A stretch of 64,000 nucleotides of DNA from an uncultured Aurantimonas sp. Lineage in GTDB: Bacteria > Pseudomonadota > Alphaproteobacteria > Rhizobiales > Rhizobiaceae. Where the stretch lies: the NCBI GenBank assembly GCA_947488615.1, contig CANKZU010000010.1, positions 62,001 to 126,000 of the forward strand, written 5' to 3'. Position numbers and translations under genes: made by a program. Below, piece after piece: positions 55,378 through 64,000 of this stretch (position 1 is the first letter of the stretch; every line of letters starts with the position of its first letter). Under the pieces are notes generated by a model. That model was not told where the DNA came from. It saw only the letters and a list, made by a program, of their open reading frames with translations, and ran no database searches.

Positions 55378-56430
55378 GAGCGTTGCCCGATCAATCTGCA
55401 TCATATCCAGCGGCTGCGAAGTAGTTCGCGCATTCCTGTGGCGTGAAGACGTCGACGAAGCGGCCGATGGCCGCCCAGAGACCGGCGACGGTGCGCTCGG
55501 CGGCCTTTCGCAGCAGCGCCTTGAGCTTCGAGAAGGCCATTTCGATCGGATTGAAGTCCGGGCTGTAGGGCGGCAGGAACCTCAGCCTCGCGCCTTTCGC
55601 CTCGATCATCGCCCGGACCGAGGCGCGCTTGTGGCTGGAGAGGTTGTCCATGATTACCACATCGCCGGGCCGAAGGGTCGGGAGCAGAACCTGGGCGACA
55701 TAGGCCTCGAACCAGTCGCCGTTGATCGGACCGTCGAGCACCATGGGCGCGACCATGCCGTCGAGGCGGAGGCCGGCGACGAGGGTCGTCGTCTTGCGGT
55801 GGCCGTGCGGAACCGCCATGCGCAGCCGCGCGCCCCGGGCGCAGCGCCCATGCGTGCGGGCCATGTTCGTCGCCGTCCAGGTCTCGTCGATGAAGACCAG
55901 CCGTTCCGGCTCAAGGTCAGGTTGGCTCTCGAACCAGTCGCGGCGCTTCTTCAGGACGTCGGGCCGGTCCTGCTCGATGGCATGCCCGGTCTTTTTTGCG
56001 CGTCAGGCCGTGGCGCTGGAAGAACCGCGAAAGTGCGGAGGTCGACGCGGCGACGCCGCGCTCGGCCAAGCGGGCGCGGAGCTCCTCGAGGCTCTGATCG
56101 CGCTCCTCCTCGAGCGCCACCATGACGACCGCGCGCTGCGCCTCGATCCGACGCGACCGCATGTCGCCGCCCTGCGGCTTCGGCGCGAAGCCGCCCGTTC
56201 CGCGCCGCGCCGCATCCCAGCGGATCACCGACGACACCGACACGCCGAAACGCCCCGCCGCCGAGCGACGGCTCATGCCGCCGTCGACCGCTGCAAGCGC
56301 CCTCGCCCTCAAATCCATCGAAAGTGGTTTGCCCATCCCGCCGCCCCGATATCCGCCGCAGGAACAGAGAATCAGACCAGGGCCAACTTGGGAATCCCCC
56401 ACAGCGATTCAGATCGGAAGGGCGACGCTC
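55378..56430 (-). mobile_element. IS630-family insertion sequence with intact ends
   Basis: Terminal inverted repeats are visible: left GAGCGTTGCCC at 55378 and, from the other end, GAGCGTCGCCC at 56430, both next to a TA (55376-55377 and 56431-56432), the duplicated target typical of IS630. Length 1053 bases. Encodes a transposase in two frames. It lies between the Leg/FucNAc block and the module starting at 56759, so it may mark an exchange point. Confidence 0.9.
55391..56336 (-). CDS. IS630 transposase, two frames joined at an A6 run
   Basis: The first part (from ATG 56336, MGKPLSMDLRARALAAVDGG) has the helix-turn-helix domain; the second has the DDE domain (FIDETWTATN, VIMDNLSSHK, PPYSPDFNPIEMAFSKLK). 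The frames change by one base at a run of six adenines (minus strand, 55993-55998), where ARKK continues as TGHAIEQDRPD in the other frame. Five adenines would keep one frame. Elements of this family are often annotated with a programmed frameshift, so it may be functional; otherwise it is a one-base insertion. Confidence 0.85.
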
Positions 56431-56432
56431 TA

Positions 56433-56758
56433 ACTTACGTTTTGTTCGAGCGACGGGAAACCGACTATCAGTCCTCAGCAATTTTGCGGATTGAGCAATC
56501 CGCGCCGTTTCTGACCACCGACGGCACGTCGTGCGCGACGATCGAAGATCTCGATATCCGCGCGGAACTCGGCGCGACCAGGGAGCGGGCCGTAGACAGG
56601 CTGAAAGGCCAGATTTCCCCCCCCTGCTCAATACCCCAAATGTGTCTCACAAATGCCGACGGGGAACAGGAACTCCAATCTCACAGCATTGTCTGCTCAA
56701 CTGCATTGACATCGATCGACAATTTTGATGAACGTTCTGCTTCCTAAGGAATCGGCCA
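56433..56758. promoter_or_regulatory. Promoter region of the YLDPGTGS module
   Basis: About 325 bases without a recognisable gene. TTGACA at 56706-56711 is a perfect -35-like hexamer; the matching -10 is weak. AAGGA at 56746-56750 is a good ribosome site for the ATG at 56759. The region is more AT-rich than the DNA left of the IS. Confidence 0.4.
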
Positions 56759-57001
56759 ATGAGATCCACCTCCGTTCGCATCTGCGCGACTGCCGCTGTC
56801 GTATTGCTGGCCAGTACCGTACCGAGTTGGGCCTATCTGGATCCTGGCACTGGCAGCCTGCTTCTCCAGTCGGCAATCGCCGTGATCGCCGCAACTGCCG
56901 CAACGGCTGGATTTTACTGGAGCAAGACAAGAGATCTAGTGGCCCGCTTGCTTCACCGCCGCGGGCATCAGGAAGGTAAGGAAGTCGAGAAGGATCTCTA
57001 G
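56759..57001 (+). CDS. Small membrane protein with AYLDPGTGS motif
   Basis: An 80-aa protein: a Sec signal peptide (VRICATAAVVLLASTVPSWA), the conserved YLDPGTGSLLLQSAIAVIA directly after the cleavage point, one membrane helix (about 30-52), and a basic then acidic tail (HRRGHQEGKEVEKDL). Small proteins with this motif are found beside sulfatase-like and glycan genes; I know of no established function. A ribosome site AAGGA lies 8 bases upstream. The methyltransferase gene follows with its TTG start overlapping region of the stop. Confidence 0.78.
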   Translation: MRSTSVRICATAAVVLLASTVPSWAYLDPGTGSLLLQSAIAVIAATAATAGFYWSKTRDLVARLLHRRGHQEGKEVEKDL

Positions 57002-57002
57002 A

Positions 57003-58427
57003 TTGAGTTCTGCGGCTGTGCAGGAGCCTTCTTCATTCCGCGACCCGTCCGGCAGCGTCTATTGGCATGAGGGCCGCGTCTTTCGAACAGTCGCCGACGA
57101 CCGTGTCGAAGAGATCGTCGACATTCTTCGATCAGAATTCGCGCAGTCATGGATGGCGTCTGGAAAAATGGTGCGAACTGCACCAGTTTCAGCCGAAGCT
57201 GCCGGCGGCATCGTTCCTGAACTTTCTGGACAGGCGCTCTTGCTAGAGCACGAGCGCTTGCCCTTTATTTCCTATCCTTATGAATGGCCGTTTGGGCTTC
57301 TTAAGACGGCGGCGCTATTTCATCTCGATTTGCAACGAGAAGCGTTGAACGCGGGAGTTGTATTCTCGGACGCATCTGCATTCAATATTCAGTTTATTGG
57401 CTCCTCGCCAATCCTGATGGATACTCTCTCTCTCCGGAACTACGTACCGGGGGAATACTGGAACGGTTATCGGCAATTTTGCGAGCAGTTTCTGAATCCA
57501 CTTTTACTCTCGGCAGATTTTGGTATCAACCATCACGGGTATTATCGCGGTAGCCTCAACGGGTTTTCCGTAGAAGATACTGCTTCACTTTATTCATGGT
57601 CCGCCTTGCGATCATGGCGATTAACCACTCATGTCCTCTTGCATGCGTCAATGATCAAGAAGGCCAGACAGCGCGCTGCTGTGGGCACGCCTATCGACGT
57701 CGCGAAGGAAGGACGCAAGCTCTCGAGAGGGGGCTATATGGCGTTTCTGGACGGTCTCCATTCTTGGATATCTAAGCTGCAGCCAAAGGGCATTGAAGAT
57801 ACAGTATGGAGCGCCTACGAGTTCGATCACACCTACAACGCTGATGAACAGCTAAAGAAGAGCGCCGCTGTTGCGTGTTGGGTCAATGCCGCTCGGCCCA
57901 CTACTGTCTGGGACATGGGCTGCAACACGGGCGCCTATGGTGAAATCGCCCTGTCGTCAGGCGCCCGAACCGTTATCGGATTCGACGTTGATGTCGGGGC
58001 TTTGGAGGGAGCAGTTGCGCGTTCAAAATCGAAGCAACTAAACTTCCTTCCGCTTTGCCTCGACGCAACAAACCCGCCTGCGCAGCAAGGCTGGCGCCAG
58101 ACGGAACGGCGTGGCCTACTAGAGCGCCGCAACGCCGATGGCCTCCTTGCCCTGGCACTGCTACACCACATTGTTATCGGCTCCAACGTTCCGTTGGATC
58201 AGGCGGTCGACTGGCTTATAAGCCTTTCGCCTCAAGGCATCATCGAGTTCGTGCCTACCACCGATCCCATGGTGTCCAGAATGCTGATGAACCGGCACTC
58301 TGGCGTGCACATGTATGACCTTGAGGATTTGCGCACCGTTATAGGCGCGCGAGCCCGGATCGTATCGGAAGAGCAGGTCTCAGGTACCGGACGCCGGCTT
58401 CTAACGTATTCGCGCGCGAGCACATGA
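57003..58427 (+). CDS. Class I SAM-dependent methyltransferase
   Basis: A 474-aa protein with a large N-terminal region (about 1-290, beginning FRDPSGSVYWHEGRVFRTV) and a C-terminal methyltransferase domain: SAM motif I TTVWDMGCNTGAYGEIAL (about 298-315) and the acidic end of strand 2 in VIGFDVDVGALE. ALLHHIVIGSNVPLDQAVDW and the following strand complete the Rossmann core. The layout resembles NoeA-type nodulation proteins and glycan-linked methyltransferases. The start is TTG 57003, one base past the stop of the small gene. Overlaps the sulfatase gene by ATGA. Confidence 0.82.
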   Translation: MSSAAVQEPSSFRDPSGSVYWHEGRVFRTVADDRVEEIVDILRSEFAQSWMASGKMVRTAPVSAEAAGGIVPELSGQALLLEHERLPFISYPYEWPFGLLKTAALFHLDLQREALNAGVVFSDASAFNIQFIGSSPILMDTLSLRNYVPGEYWNGYRQFCEQFLNPLLLSADFGINHHGYYRGSLNGFSVEDTASLYSWSALRSWRLTTHVLLHASMIKKARQRAAVGTPIDVAKEGRKLSRGGYMAFLDGLHSWISKLQPKGIEDTVWSAYEFDHTYNADEQLKKSAAVACWVNAARPTTVWDMGCNTGAYGEIALSSGARTVIGFDVDVGALEGAVARSKSKQLNFLPLCLDATNPPAQQGWRQTERRGLLERRNADGLLALALLHHIVIGSNVPLDQAVDWLISLSPQGIIEFVPTTDPMVSRMLMNRHSGVHMYDLEDLRTVIGARARIVSEEQVSGTGRRLLTYSRAST

Positions 58428-59965
58428 TAGCTAGTTTCAAGCACGCCTGGGTGGCGGCAATCGGGACGGCTGCGGCTGCAGCTTGGCCCTTTGCAAATTT
58501 CTTCGATGCGAACTTCTCGCAACTTGCTATAGGCGCTTACGGGCATTTGCGCGATCTCGCCGCATTATGTGCCGTCATGGTTGTGCTTCCGATATGCGTG
58601 GCCGCGGTTGCACCTGCGAGCGTTCGGCCGAGCGTCGCGCGGGCTCTTACGACTGCAACGGTAGTCATCGCTGCGGTTTTCTTAAGCGCTTCGATTCGGG
58701 ACATGGGCGAAATCGGCGGGTTGAGCCGAACCGGAGCAGCACTCTTTGCTGGAGTCGTTATCCTAGGATTGGCGGTCCTCGCATGGGGGACGGCGAAGTA
58801 TGAGCCGTTCAGATTCGCAGTCACAGTGCTCGGGATTGTTGCCTTGACATTGCCGCTGTCAAGAGTAGGACCTGCATGGGCGGCACTATCGTGGGATACT
58901 TCCACATCCCAGTCGACCGATTCGCCGTCAACCGTCTCGACAAGTTTCAGCGGGAAGAACCTGTACTTCCTCGTCTTGGACGGCTATGGGCGCGCCGACA
59001 CACTCAAGGACGCGGGTTATGACAATTCAGCGTTCGTTCAGGCGCTTGAAAAGCGCGGCTTCTTTGTCGATCAGAAAGCTCTGGGAAACTATAGCAGCAC
59101 TTACGTCAGCATTATGGCCATGCTCGAGGCCGATTACGTGGTCGACGACAAGTCCCCGCGATACCGAGACCGGTCGCAGTTCTACCCAACGGCCTTGAAC
59201 AATGGACGGGTGCCGAGCGTCGTCTATCAGTTCAAGGCGTCGGGTTACCAAACGGTAAGAGTTAGCAACGAATGGGGTCGCTGCGACGAGAGCATCTTCG
59301 ATCACTGTTTCGTCGAGGGCGGGCAAGAGCTTAGTTATCCCATGCGATTATTTCTGGAGGCGACCGTGCTTCCGCAATTATTCCCGAGACTCGCGACACC
59401 GCCGCCCGAAGCAATAGCGAACGACGCCGTTGAAATTGCCAACCAGCGGTTCTTCGAGATTACGTCCAAAGAGCCGTTCTTTCTCTTCGCGCACGAATTG
59501 GCACCACATGCACCATTCAGGTACGGGCCGGGATGTATCGCACGGACACCCCAGCCAGATGACGAGTCGTCACCGAAAATTGCCCGCCCATTGTATCTCC
59601 AAATGCTGCCTTGCGTAAATCGCAATGTGTTGCATCTGATCGACCGTATCGTTGGGTCAGATCCTGACGGTCTGATTATTCTGGCTTCCGATCATGGAAC
59701 GGACTTTCAAGTCGATTGGCACCAGCGGCTGGAAGAATGGCCGCTCGCTGCACAAATTGAGCGGTTTAGTATTCTTAGTGCATCCAGGCTTCCGGAAGGG
59801 TGCAAGGGCTATCACCAACCGGGCATTGGGCAAATCAATCTGATGCGAATTGCTCTGGCTTGTCTCGAGGGTCAGGCGCCAAATTTGGTGCATGAGGCCT
59901 CGTTCATCACGGTTTATGAAAATAGCACCGAATTCGGCCGCGTCGTGCAAGCGGACGTGAATTGA
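58424..59965 (+). CDS. Membrane sulfatase-like (alkaline phosphatase superfamily) protein
   Basis: A 513-aa inner-membrane enzyme. The N-terminal ~150 residues hold several hydrophobic helices; the soluble part has the alkaline phosphatase superfamily start NLYFLVLDGYGRADTLKD, a nucleophile candidate in NYSSTYVSIMAML, and the second metal site HELAPHAPFRYGPG and LIILASDHGTDFQ. Such enzymes add or remove phospho- or sulfo-substituents (phosphoethanolamine or phosphoglycerol transferases among them). The nucleophile is a Ser or Thr of that region; a true sulfatase C/S-X-P-X-R signature is absent, so a transferase is more likely. Confidence 0.75.
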   Translation: MIASFKHAWVAAIGTAAAAAWPFANFFDANFSQLAIGAYGHLRDLAALCAVMVVLPICVAAVAPASVRPSVARALTTATVVIAAVFLSASIRDMGEIGGLSRTGAALFAGVVILGLAVLAWGTAKYEPFRFAVTVLGIVALTLPLSRVGPAWAALSWDTSTSQSTDSPSTVSTSFSGKNLYFLVLDGYGRADTLKDAGYDNSAFVQALEKRGFFVDQKALGNYSSTYVSIMAMLEADYVVDDKSPRYRDRSQFYPTALNNGRVPSVVYQFKASGYQTVRVSNEWGRCDESIFDHCFVEGGQELSYPMRLFLEATVLPQLFPRLATPPPEAIANDAVEIANQRFFEITSKEPFFLFAHELAPHAPFRYGPGCIARTPQPDDESSPKIARPLYLQMLPCVNRNVLHLIDRIVGSDPDGLIILASDHGTDFQVDWHQRLEEWPLAAQIERFSILSASRLPEGCKGYHQPGIGQINLMRIALACLEGQAPNLVHEASFITVYENSTEFGRVVQADVN

Positions 59966-60023
59966 CCTGCTCTCCGGCTGGCGGATCAAGGCTCTGTGCC
60001 GGATCGTCGAAGTCCGCTTCGGC

Positions 60024-60131
60024 GTTATCTACGCTTGGAGCCGCATGGCCGTCTTCAGCTTCATCGAAGGCTGGCACAATCCCGGACGGCGCCACCCGGC
60101 CCTCGGTGAATCCCTGATCGAGTACGAAAGG
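60024..60131 (+). pseudogene. IS3-family transposase C-terminal fragment
   Basis: In one frame the DNA reads AWSRMAVFSFIEGWHNPGRR, then HPALGESLIEYER, which matches the end of IS3-type integrase proteins (the F-Y-IE-YN-RRRHS-LGY...EY/FE motif). Only this short piece is left; upstream and downstream DNA does not continue it. Confidence 0.65.
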
Positions 60132-60226
60132 ATTTCCGAGGTCGAAGCGCAGACAGTGACCCTAATAACTGCCCTCGGAAGCGAGGGGATTCCAATCGCA
60201 AATTTTGCATTGCCGAACGACAATCC

Positions 60227-60248
60227 CCCGCGTGTTGCAACACGCGGG
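60227..60248. repeat. Perfect 22-bp palindrome
   Basis: CCCGCGTGTTG followed by its own complement CAACACGCGGG with no loop. As a hairpin it would have a small loop of four and a very stable stem, but no T run follows on either strand, so a Rho-independent terminator is not obvious. It could be a bidirectional terminator or protein-binding site between the sulfatase module and ugd. Confidence 0.6.
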
Positions 60249-60514
60249 CAATTCCGTCATTAGCTACGCGTCCATCAACATCGGTTTCGACACTCACTGC
60301 CGGGGGGCAGGAGTCGATTGGGCGATCGCTCCACGATGAAACGGCAGGAGGATTTGGTCGGTCCGGGTGAGCCAAGGAGAGCGGTCTTGCAGGTTTCGAA
60401 ACGGCCGCTGGAATTTCGTCTGAATTCGCAGGCTTGCGGCTCATAGACGGGATATATTGACCCCCGTATCTGCTGTCTTCGTAACATCAGATATAACGCA
60501 TTCAGGAATGAAGC

Positions 60515-61852
60515 ATGCGGATTACAATCTTCGGAAGCGGCTACGTTGGTCTTGTAACTGGCGCATGTTTGGCCGATGTTGGGCACGCTGTGATCTGCGC
60601 GGATATTGACGGCGCAAAGGTCGCGAAACTGAATCAGGGAGAAATCCCCATATATGAGCCCGGACTACCTTCTCTCATCAGAACGAATGTCGAACTAGGC
60701 CGGCTGAAGTTTACCACGGATATGTCTGTTGCGGTCGACCACGGAGAGGTCCTCTTTATCGCCGTCGGTACGCCCTCCGATGTGGACGGAAGTGCTGATC
60801 TCAAGCAGGTGCTTGCGGTCGCGCGTACCATCGGGAGCATTATCGGCGGATATAAGGTCGTTGTAACGAAGTCGACAGTCCCTGTCGGCACAGCGGACCA
60901 AGTATACCAAACAGTTTCCGATACGATCGCCAAAAGAGGCGTCGAAATCGAATTCGATGTCTGCTCAAATCCAGAGTTCTTGAAAGAAGGAGCTGCGATC
61001 GAGGACTTCACGAAGGCGGCTCGCATCGTCATCGGGGCGGAAAGTCCCAAGGCTTTGCAAATCATGCGCCAAGTTTACGCGCCATATAACCGCAATCATG
61101 AAAAGATCATCGCAATGGACATACGCTCGTCGGAATTGACGAAATATGCTTCCAACGCGATGCTGGCGACCAAAATCAGCTTCATGAATGAACTGGCCAA
61201 TATTTCCGAGCGCCTGGGAGCCGATATCGAGCAAGTACGTATCGGCATGGGCTCTGACCCGCGGATTGGATTTCACTTCATCTACCCGGGATGCGGGTTT
61301 GGGGGATCCTGCTTTCCAAAGGATATTCGTGCGCTGGCGAAAACGGCCCGGGACACAGGCATCAGCCCCAGTATACTCGATGCGGTAGAAGCGGTGAACA
61401 TGCGGCAGAAGGGCCGCTTGTTTCAGATATTGTCCGAGGCGCTAGGCGACGATCTCAAGGACAGAACCATCGCAGTCTGGGGATTGGCGTTCAAGCCAAA
61501 TACGGACGATATGCGCGAAGCGCCAAGCCTGACTCTGATTGACGGGCTCTTGTCGGCCGGGGCGCGAGTGCGGGCGCACGACCCGGAAGCCGGTTACGAG
61601 GCGCATCGCATTTTTGGCGGCGATGATGACTTCGCAATGTGTGACACATTCCTTGAGGCACTTGAAGGAAGTGACGCACTTGTCATCTGCACCGAGTGGA
61701 AGGTATATCGCTCCGCCGACCCGCATCTCATTCGCGAATTGCTGAAATCTCCGATCGTCGTTGATGGGCGTAATTTGTTCGAACAATCGGCCATGCAGGA
61801 TGCGGGGCTTCACTATCACTCGATCGGCCGACCCGCACTGATGCCTAACTGA
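60515..61852 (+). CDS. ugd: UDP-glucose 6-dehydrogenase
   Basis: A 445-aa NAD-dependent dehydrogenase that makes UDP-glucuronic acid. MRITIFGSGYVGLVTGACLA, VAVGTPSDVDGSADLK, TKSTVPVGTADQV, NPEFLKEGAAIEDF, the catalytic cysteine 266 in GFGGSCFPKDIRAL and VWGLAFKPNTDDMREAPSL. This is the true Ugd pattern, not that of WbpA/WecC (UDP-HexNAc dehydrogenases). First gene of the last unit. Confidence 0.95.
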   Translation: MRITIFGSGYVGLVTGACLADVGHAVICADIDGAKVAKLNQGEIPIYEPGLPSLIRTNVELGRLKFTTDMSVAVDHGEVLFIAVGTPSDVDGSADLKQVLAVARTIGSIIGGYKVVVTKSTVPVGTADQVYQTVSDTIAKRGVEIEFDVCSNPEFLKEGAAIEDFTKAARIVIGAESPKALQIMRQVYAPYNRNHEKIIAMDIRSSELTKYASNAMLATKISFMNELANISERLGADIEQVRIGMGSDPRIGFHFIYPGCGFGGSCFPKDIRALAKTARDTGISPSILDAVEAVNMRQKGRLFQILSEALGDDLKDRTIAVWGLAFKPNTDDMREAPSLTLIDGLLSAGARVRAHDPEAGYEAHRIFGGDDDFAMCDTFLEALEGSDALVICTEWKVYRSADPHLIRELLKSPIVVDGRNLFEQSAMQDAGLHYHSIGRPALMPN

Positions 61853-61895
61853 CTGTCATGTCCAAAACAGTCCCGGATTCAAGCAGAGTGTATCC

Positions 61896-62957
61896 ATGAT
61901 GAAATTTGCCCTCGTTGGATGTGGCCGCATCGCCAAGCGGCATGCGGAACTGCTGGGCTACAACGCCATCGGAGGCGCATCGCTTGTCGCGGTTTGCGAC
62001 ATCGTTCCAGATCGGGCGAAGGCACTGGGTGAGCAATTTGGCGTCCCCTGGTTCGCCGACATGCACGAGATGATGACTTCGGTTGACATAGATGCCGTGA
62101 GCATTCTGACGGAAAGCGGCCTGCACGCTCAGCACACGATTGAACTTGCATCCTACCGCAAGTCGATACTGGTCGAGAAGCCGATGGCGCTTACACTGTC
62201 AGATGCTGATCGGATGATCGAGGCATGCGACCGCAACAATGTTCGCTTGTTTGTCGTCAAGCAGAATCGCTTCAATGTACCCGTTGTCAAACTGCGGGAA
62301 GCGCTCGAGGCAGGACGGTTTGGCAAGCTGGTGCTTGGCACCGTTCGTGTCCGTTGGTGCCGGCCCCAGTCATATTATGATCAAGCCTCTTGGCGTGGCA
62401 CTTGGGCGATGGATGGTGGCGTCCTTGCGAATCAGGCCAGTCACCATGTCGACCTGCTCGAATGGATGATGGGGGAAGTCGAGTCGGTTCAAGCAATGTC
62501 CACAACGGCGTTGGCGGATATCGAAGCCGAGGATACGGCCGTCGTGACGTTGAAGTTTGCCAATGGCGCGCTCGGCCTCATCGAAGCAACGACAGCGGCC
62601 CGCCCGACGGATCTCGAGGGCTCGATCTCAATTCTCGGCGAAAAGGGAACGGTCGTGATTGGCGGATTCGCCGTCAACAAGATGGAGACTTGGCGCTTTT
62701 CGGACGAGCAGGCGGGCGACGCCGACGTTATGGATCGCTATTCCGTCAATCCACCGAGCGTCTATGGCTTTGGACATCAAGCGTATTACGAGCACGTTGT
62801 CGAAGCGCTACGCAATTCAACGCCTCACCTGGTCGACGGCATTCAGGGACGACGGAGTTTGGAACTGATTTCAGTAATTTACGAAGCCATTGAAACCGGT
62901 CGCAAGGTCGATCTGCGCTTCAATCCGAAGTACTGCCGTCTCGGAAGGGCATCGTGA
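61896..62957 (+). CDS. Gfo/Idh/MocA sugar dehydrogenase, WbpB/WlbA-like
   Basis: A 353-aa oxidoreductase. FALVGCGRIAKRHAELL at the N-terminus (NAD fold), the EKP motif ILVEKPMALTLSDADRM, and the substrate domain with GTWAMDGGVLANQASHHVDL carrying catalytic histidine candidates. WbpB and WlbA oxidise C3 of UDP-GlcNAcA; the neighbours WbpD- and WbpE-like make the same pathway plausible here. The WbpD-like gene overlaps it by GTGA. Confidence 0.83.
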   Translation: MMKFALVGCGRIAKRHAELLGYNAIGGASLVAVCDIVPDRAKALGEQFGVPWFADMHEMMTSVDIDAVSILTESGLHAQHTIELASYRKSILVEKPMALTLSDADRMIEACDRNNVRLFVVKQNRFNVPVVKLREALEAGRFGKLVLGTVRVRWCRPQSYYDQASWRGTWAMDGGVLANQASHHVDLLEWMMGEVESVQAMSTTALADIEAEDTAVVTLKFANGALGLIEATTAARPTDLEGSISILGEKGTVVIGGFAVNKMETWRFSDEQAGDADVMDRYSVNPPSVYGFGHQAYYEHVVEALRNSTPHLVDGIQGRRSLELISVIYEAIETGRKVDLRFNPKYCRLGRAS

Positions 62958-63421
62958 ACGACGTATCACTCAAATCCGTCGGCATCGTCGATGTCGAATT
63001 TGGTGCTGGCGTTACCGTCGTCGAACCGAGCAACCTATACGGCTGCACAATCGCAGACGGCGTCTTCGTCGGTCCTTTCGTTGAAATTCAGAAAGATGTC
63101 TCGGTGGGAGCACGGACACGCGTCCAGTCTCACGCCTTTATCTGTGAGAAGACATATATCGGCGAGAACTGCTTCATCGGGCATGGCGTCGTGTTCATCA
63201 ATGACCGCTTTGCGACTGGGGGTCCGGCACGCGGCAATCAGGCACTTTGGCAGGAGACCCGTATCGGCAGCAATGTGTCGATTGGCAGCAACGCCACCAT
63301 TCTCCCCGTCTCCATCTGCGACGATGTCGTCATTGGAGCCGGCGCTGTCGTCACCCGTTCGATCACCGAACCGGGCATCTACGCGGGCAATCCCGCACGG
63401 AAGATACGAGCCCTCGCATGA
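62954..63421 (+). CDS. Left-handed beta-helix N-acetyltransferase, WbpD/WlbB-like
   Basis: A 155-aa hexapeptide-repeat acetyltransferase, GTG start at 62954 ([15 protein letters not shown]). Repeats run from [15 protein letters not shown] through [17 protein letters not shown] to [20 protein letters not shown]. WbpD acetylates the C3 amino group that WbpE introduces. Overlaps both neighbours, so one operon with the WbpB- and WbpE-like genes. Confidence 0.85.
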   Translation: MNDVSLKSVGIVDVEFGAGVTVVEPSNLYGCTIADGVFVGPFVEIQKDVSVGARTRVQSHAFICEKTYIGENCFIGHGVVFINDRFATGGPARGNQALWQETRIGSNVSIGSNATILPVSICDDVVIGAGAVVTRSITEPGIYAGNPARKIRALA

Positions 63422-64000
63422 TAAAATTCCTTGACCTCCAAGCACAGTACGCATCGATTCGCGGCGATATAGACGCTGCGATCGCGAATGTTCTTGCGGA
63501 ATCGGCTTTCGTCGGTGGACACTTTGTACAAGAGTTCGAGCAAGACTTCGCTGCATGGGTCGGGGCGGCCAATTGCGTCGGCGTAGCAAACGGCACGGAT
63601 GCAATCGAAATCGCGATCGAAGCATTGGATCTTCCCCAAGGCTCCGAGATTATCGTTCCTGCAAACACCTTCATCTCGAGCTCGGAGGCCGTGACACGTA
63701 GTGGCCATTCGGTGGTGTTCGCCGATGTGTCTAGCCATAGCTACACTCTCTCGCCTGAAAGTGTTCGTTCAGTGCTGACGCCGCGGACGAAGGCTATCAT
63801 GGCAGTGCATCTGTATGGCCATCCTTGCGACATGAGCGCGCTCCGAGAGATCGCTCATGCGCAGGATCTCAAGATCATCGAGGATTGCGCGCAAGCACAT
63901 GGTGCCGAGTTCGATGGCAAGAAAGTCGGTACGCTCGGAGATATCGCGACCTTCAGCTTCTACCCCGGCAAGAATCTCGGTGCCTATGGCGATGCGGGAG
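63418..64000 (+). CDS. DegT/DnrJ aminotransferase, WbpE/WlbC-like (partial)
   Basis: The first 194 codons of a PLP sugar aminotransferase: [19 protein letters not shown], the loop [29 protein letters not shown], and just before the edge [20 protein letters not shown] and [18 protein letters not shown] with the PLP lysine (about residue 185). ATG 63418 overlaps the stop of the acetyltransferase. It would aminate C3 of the 3-keto sugar from the WbpB-like protein. Cut off by the window end. Confidence 0.88.
   Translation, partial: MIKFLDLQAQYASIRGDIDAAIANVLAESAFVGGHFVQEFEQDFAAWVGAANCVGVANGTDAIEIAIEALDLPQGSEIIVPANTFISSSEAVTRSGHSVVFADVSSHSYTLSPESVRSVLTPRTKAIMAVHLYGHPCDMSALREIAHAQDLKIIEDCAQAHGAEFDGKKVGTLGDIATFSFYPGKNLGAYGDAG

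Larger units (their letters stand above)
59966..60514. other. Gap before ugd with IS3 relic and palindrome
   Basis: About 550 bases with no intact gene. It holds a transposase fragment at 60024-60131 and a perfect 22-base palindrome at 60227-60248, listed separately. The ugd promoter must lie near 60400-60500, which is AT-rich. Confidence 0.5.

Overview
The window is GC-rich chromosomal DNA from an alphaproteobacterium, most likely Hyphomicrobiales (Rhizobiales). The pointers are alphaproteobacterial-looking TRAP and carbohydrate ABC cassettes, a Tat-exported ABC solute-binding protein, a PrtD-type secretion ATPase and a DUF2793 protein. This is inference from family recognition; no 16S or other marker is present. 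Coordinates of starts come from reading frames and ribosome-binding sites.

Layout. 1-6.3 kb: the start-side part of a type I secretion ABC ATPase, two tRNA-Arg genes (CCT, ACG) around about 1 kb with no clear gene, and a minus-strand operon of a TVP38/TMEM64 membrane protein, a MerA/Lpd-like flavoprotein and an orphan histidine kinase. 6.6-11.4 kb: glycine cleavage operon gcvT-gcvH-(VOC gene)-gcvP. 11.4-20.1 kb: tetronate catabolism: a divergent GntR regulator, PdxA2, a TRAP transporter, then OtnK, OtnC, OtnI and LtnD, which together should take L-threonate to dihydroxyacetone phosphate. 20.2-31.0 kb: an uncharacterised carbohydrate regulon: ABC transporter, SDR, FucA-like aldolase, HAD phosphatase, glycerol-1-phosphate dehydrogenase-like enzyme, and a divergent SorC-type regulator plus FGGY kinase. 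31.1-32.1 kb: an ion-channel gene.

32.2-37.7 kb is a decayed junction: IS5 and IS3 remnants, a Wzz-like protein, a Wzy-like polymerase whose 3' end is duplicated and touched by an IS5 copy, and a small DUF6471 protein. From 37.8 kb to the window end is a surface-polysaccharide locus. It holds a legionaminic-acid pathway (LegC, LegG, LegI, LegH, PtmE, and further on LegF and a LegB-like dehydratase) with an amidotransferase triad (PseA/WbpG-like plus HisF and HisH paralogues) that should make an acetamidino sugar. Set inside it are UDP-L-FucNAc genes fnlABC with the glycosyltransferase wbuB, an epimerase and the ruin of an initiating sugar-phosphate transferase. After an intact-ended IS630 come a small YLDPGTGS protein, a methyltransferase and a membrane sulfatase-like protein. 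The window closes with ugd and wbpB/wbpD/wbpE-like genes for a 3-acetamido uronic acid.

Together the last 26 kb looks like a mosaic O-antigen/capsule locus built from blocks that differ by eye in base composition (57-63 kb is visibly more AT-rich than 38-52 kb) and separated by IS scars. The most unusual items are the uncharacterised glycerol-1-phosphate dehydrogenase/aldolase/kinase regulon, the DUF2793 protein embedded in the legionaminic acid operon, and the YLDPGTGS-methyltransferase-sulfatase module.
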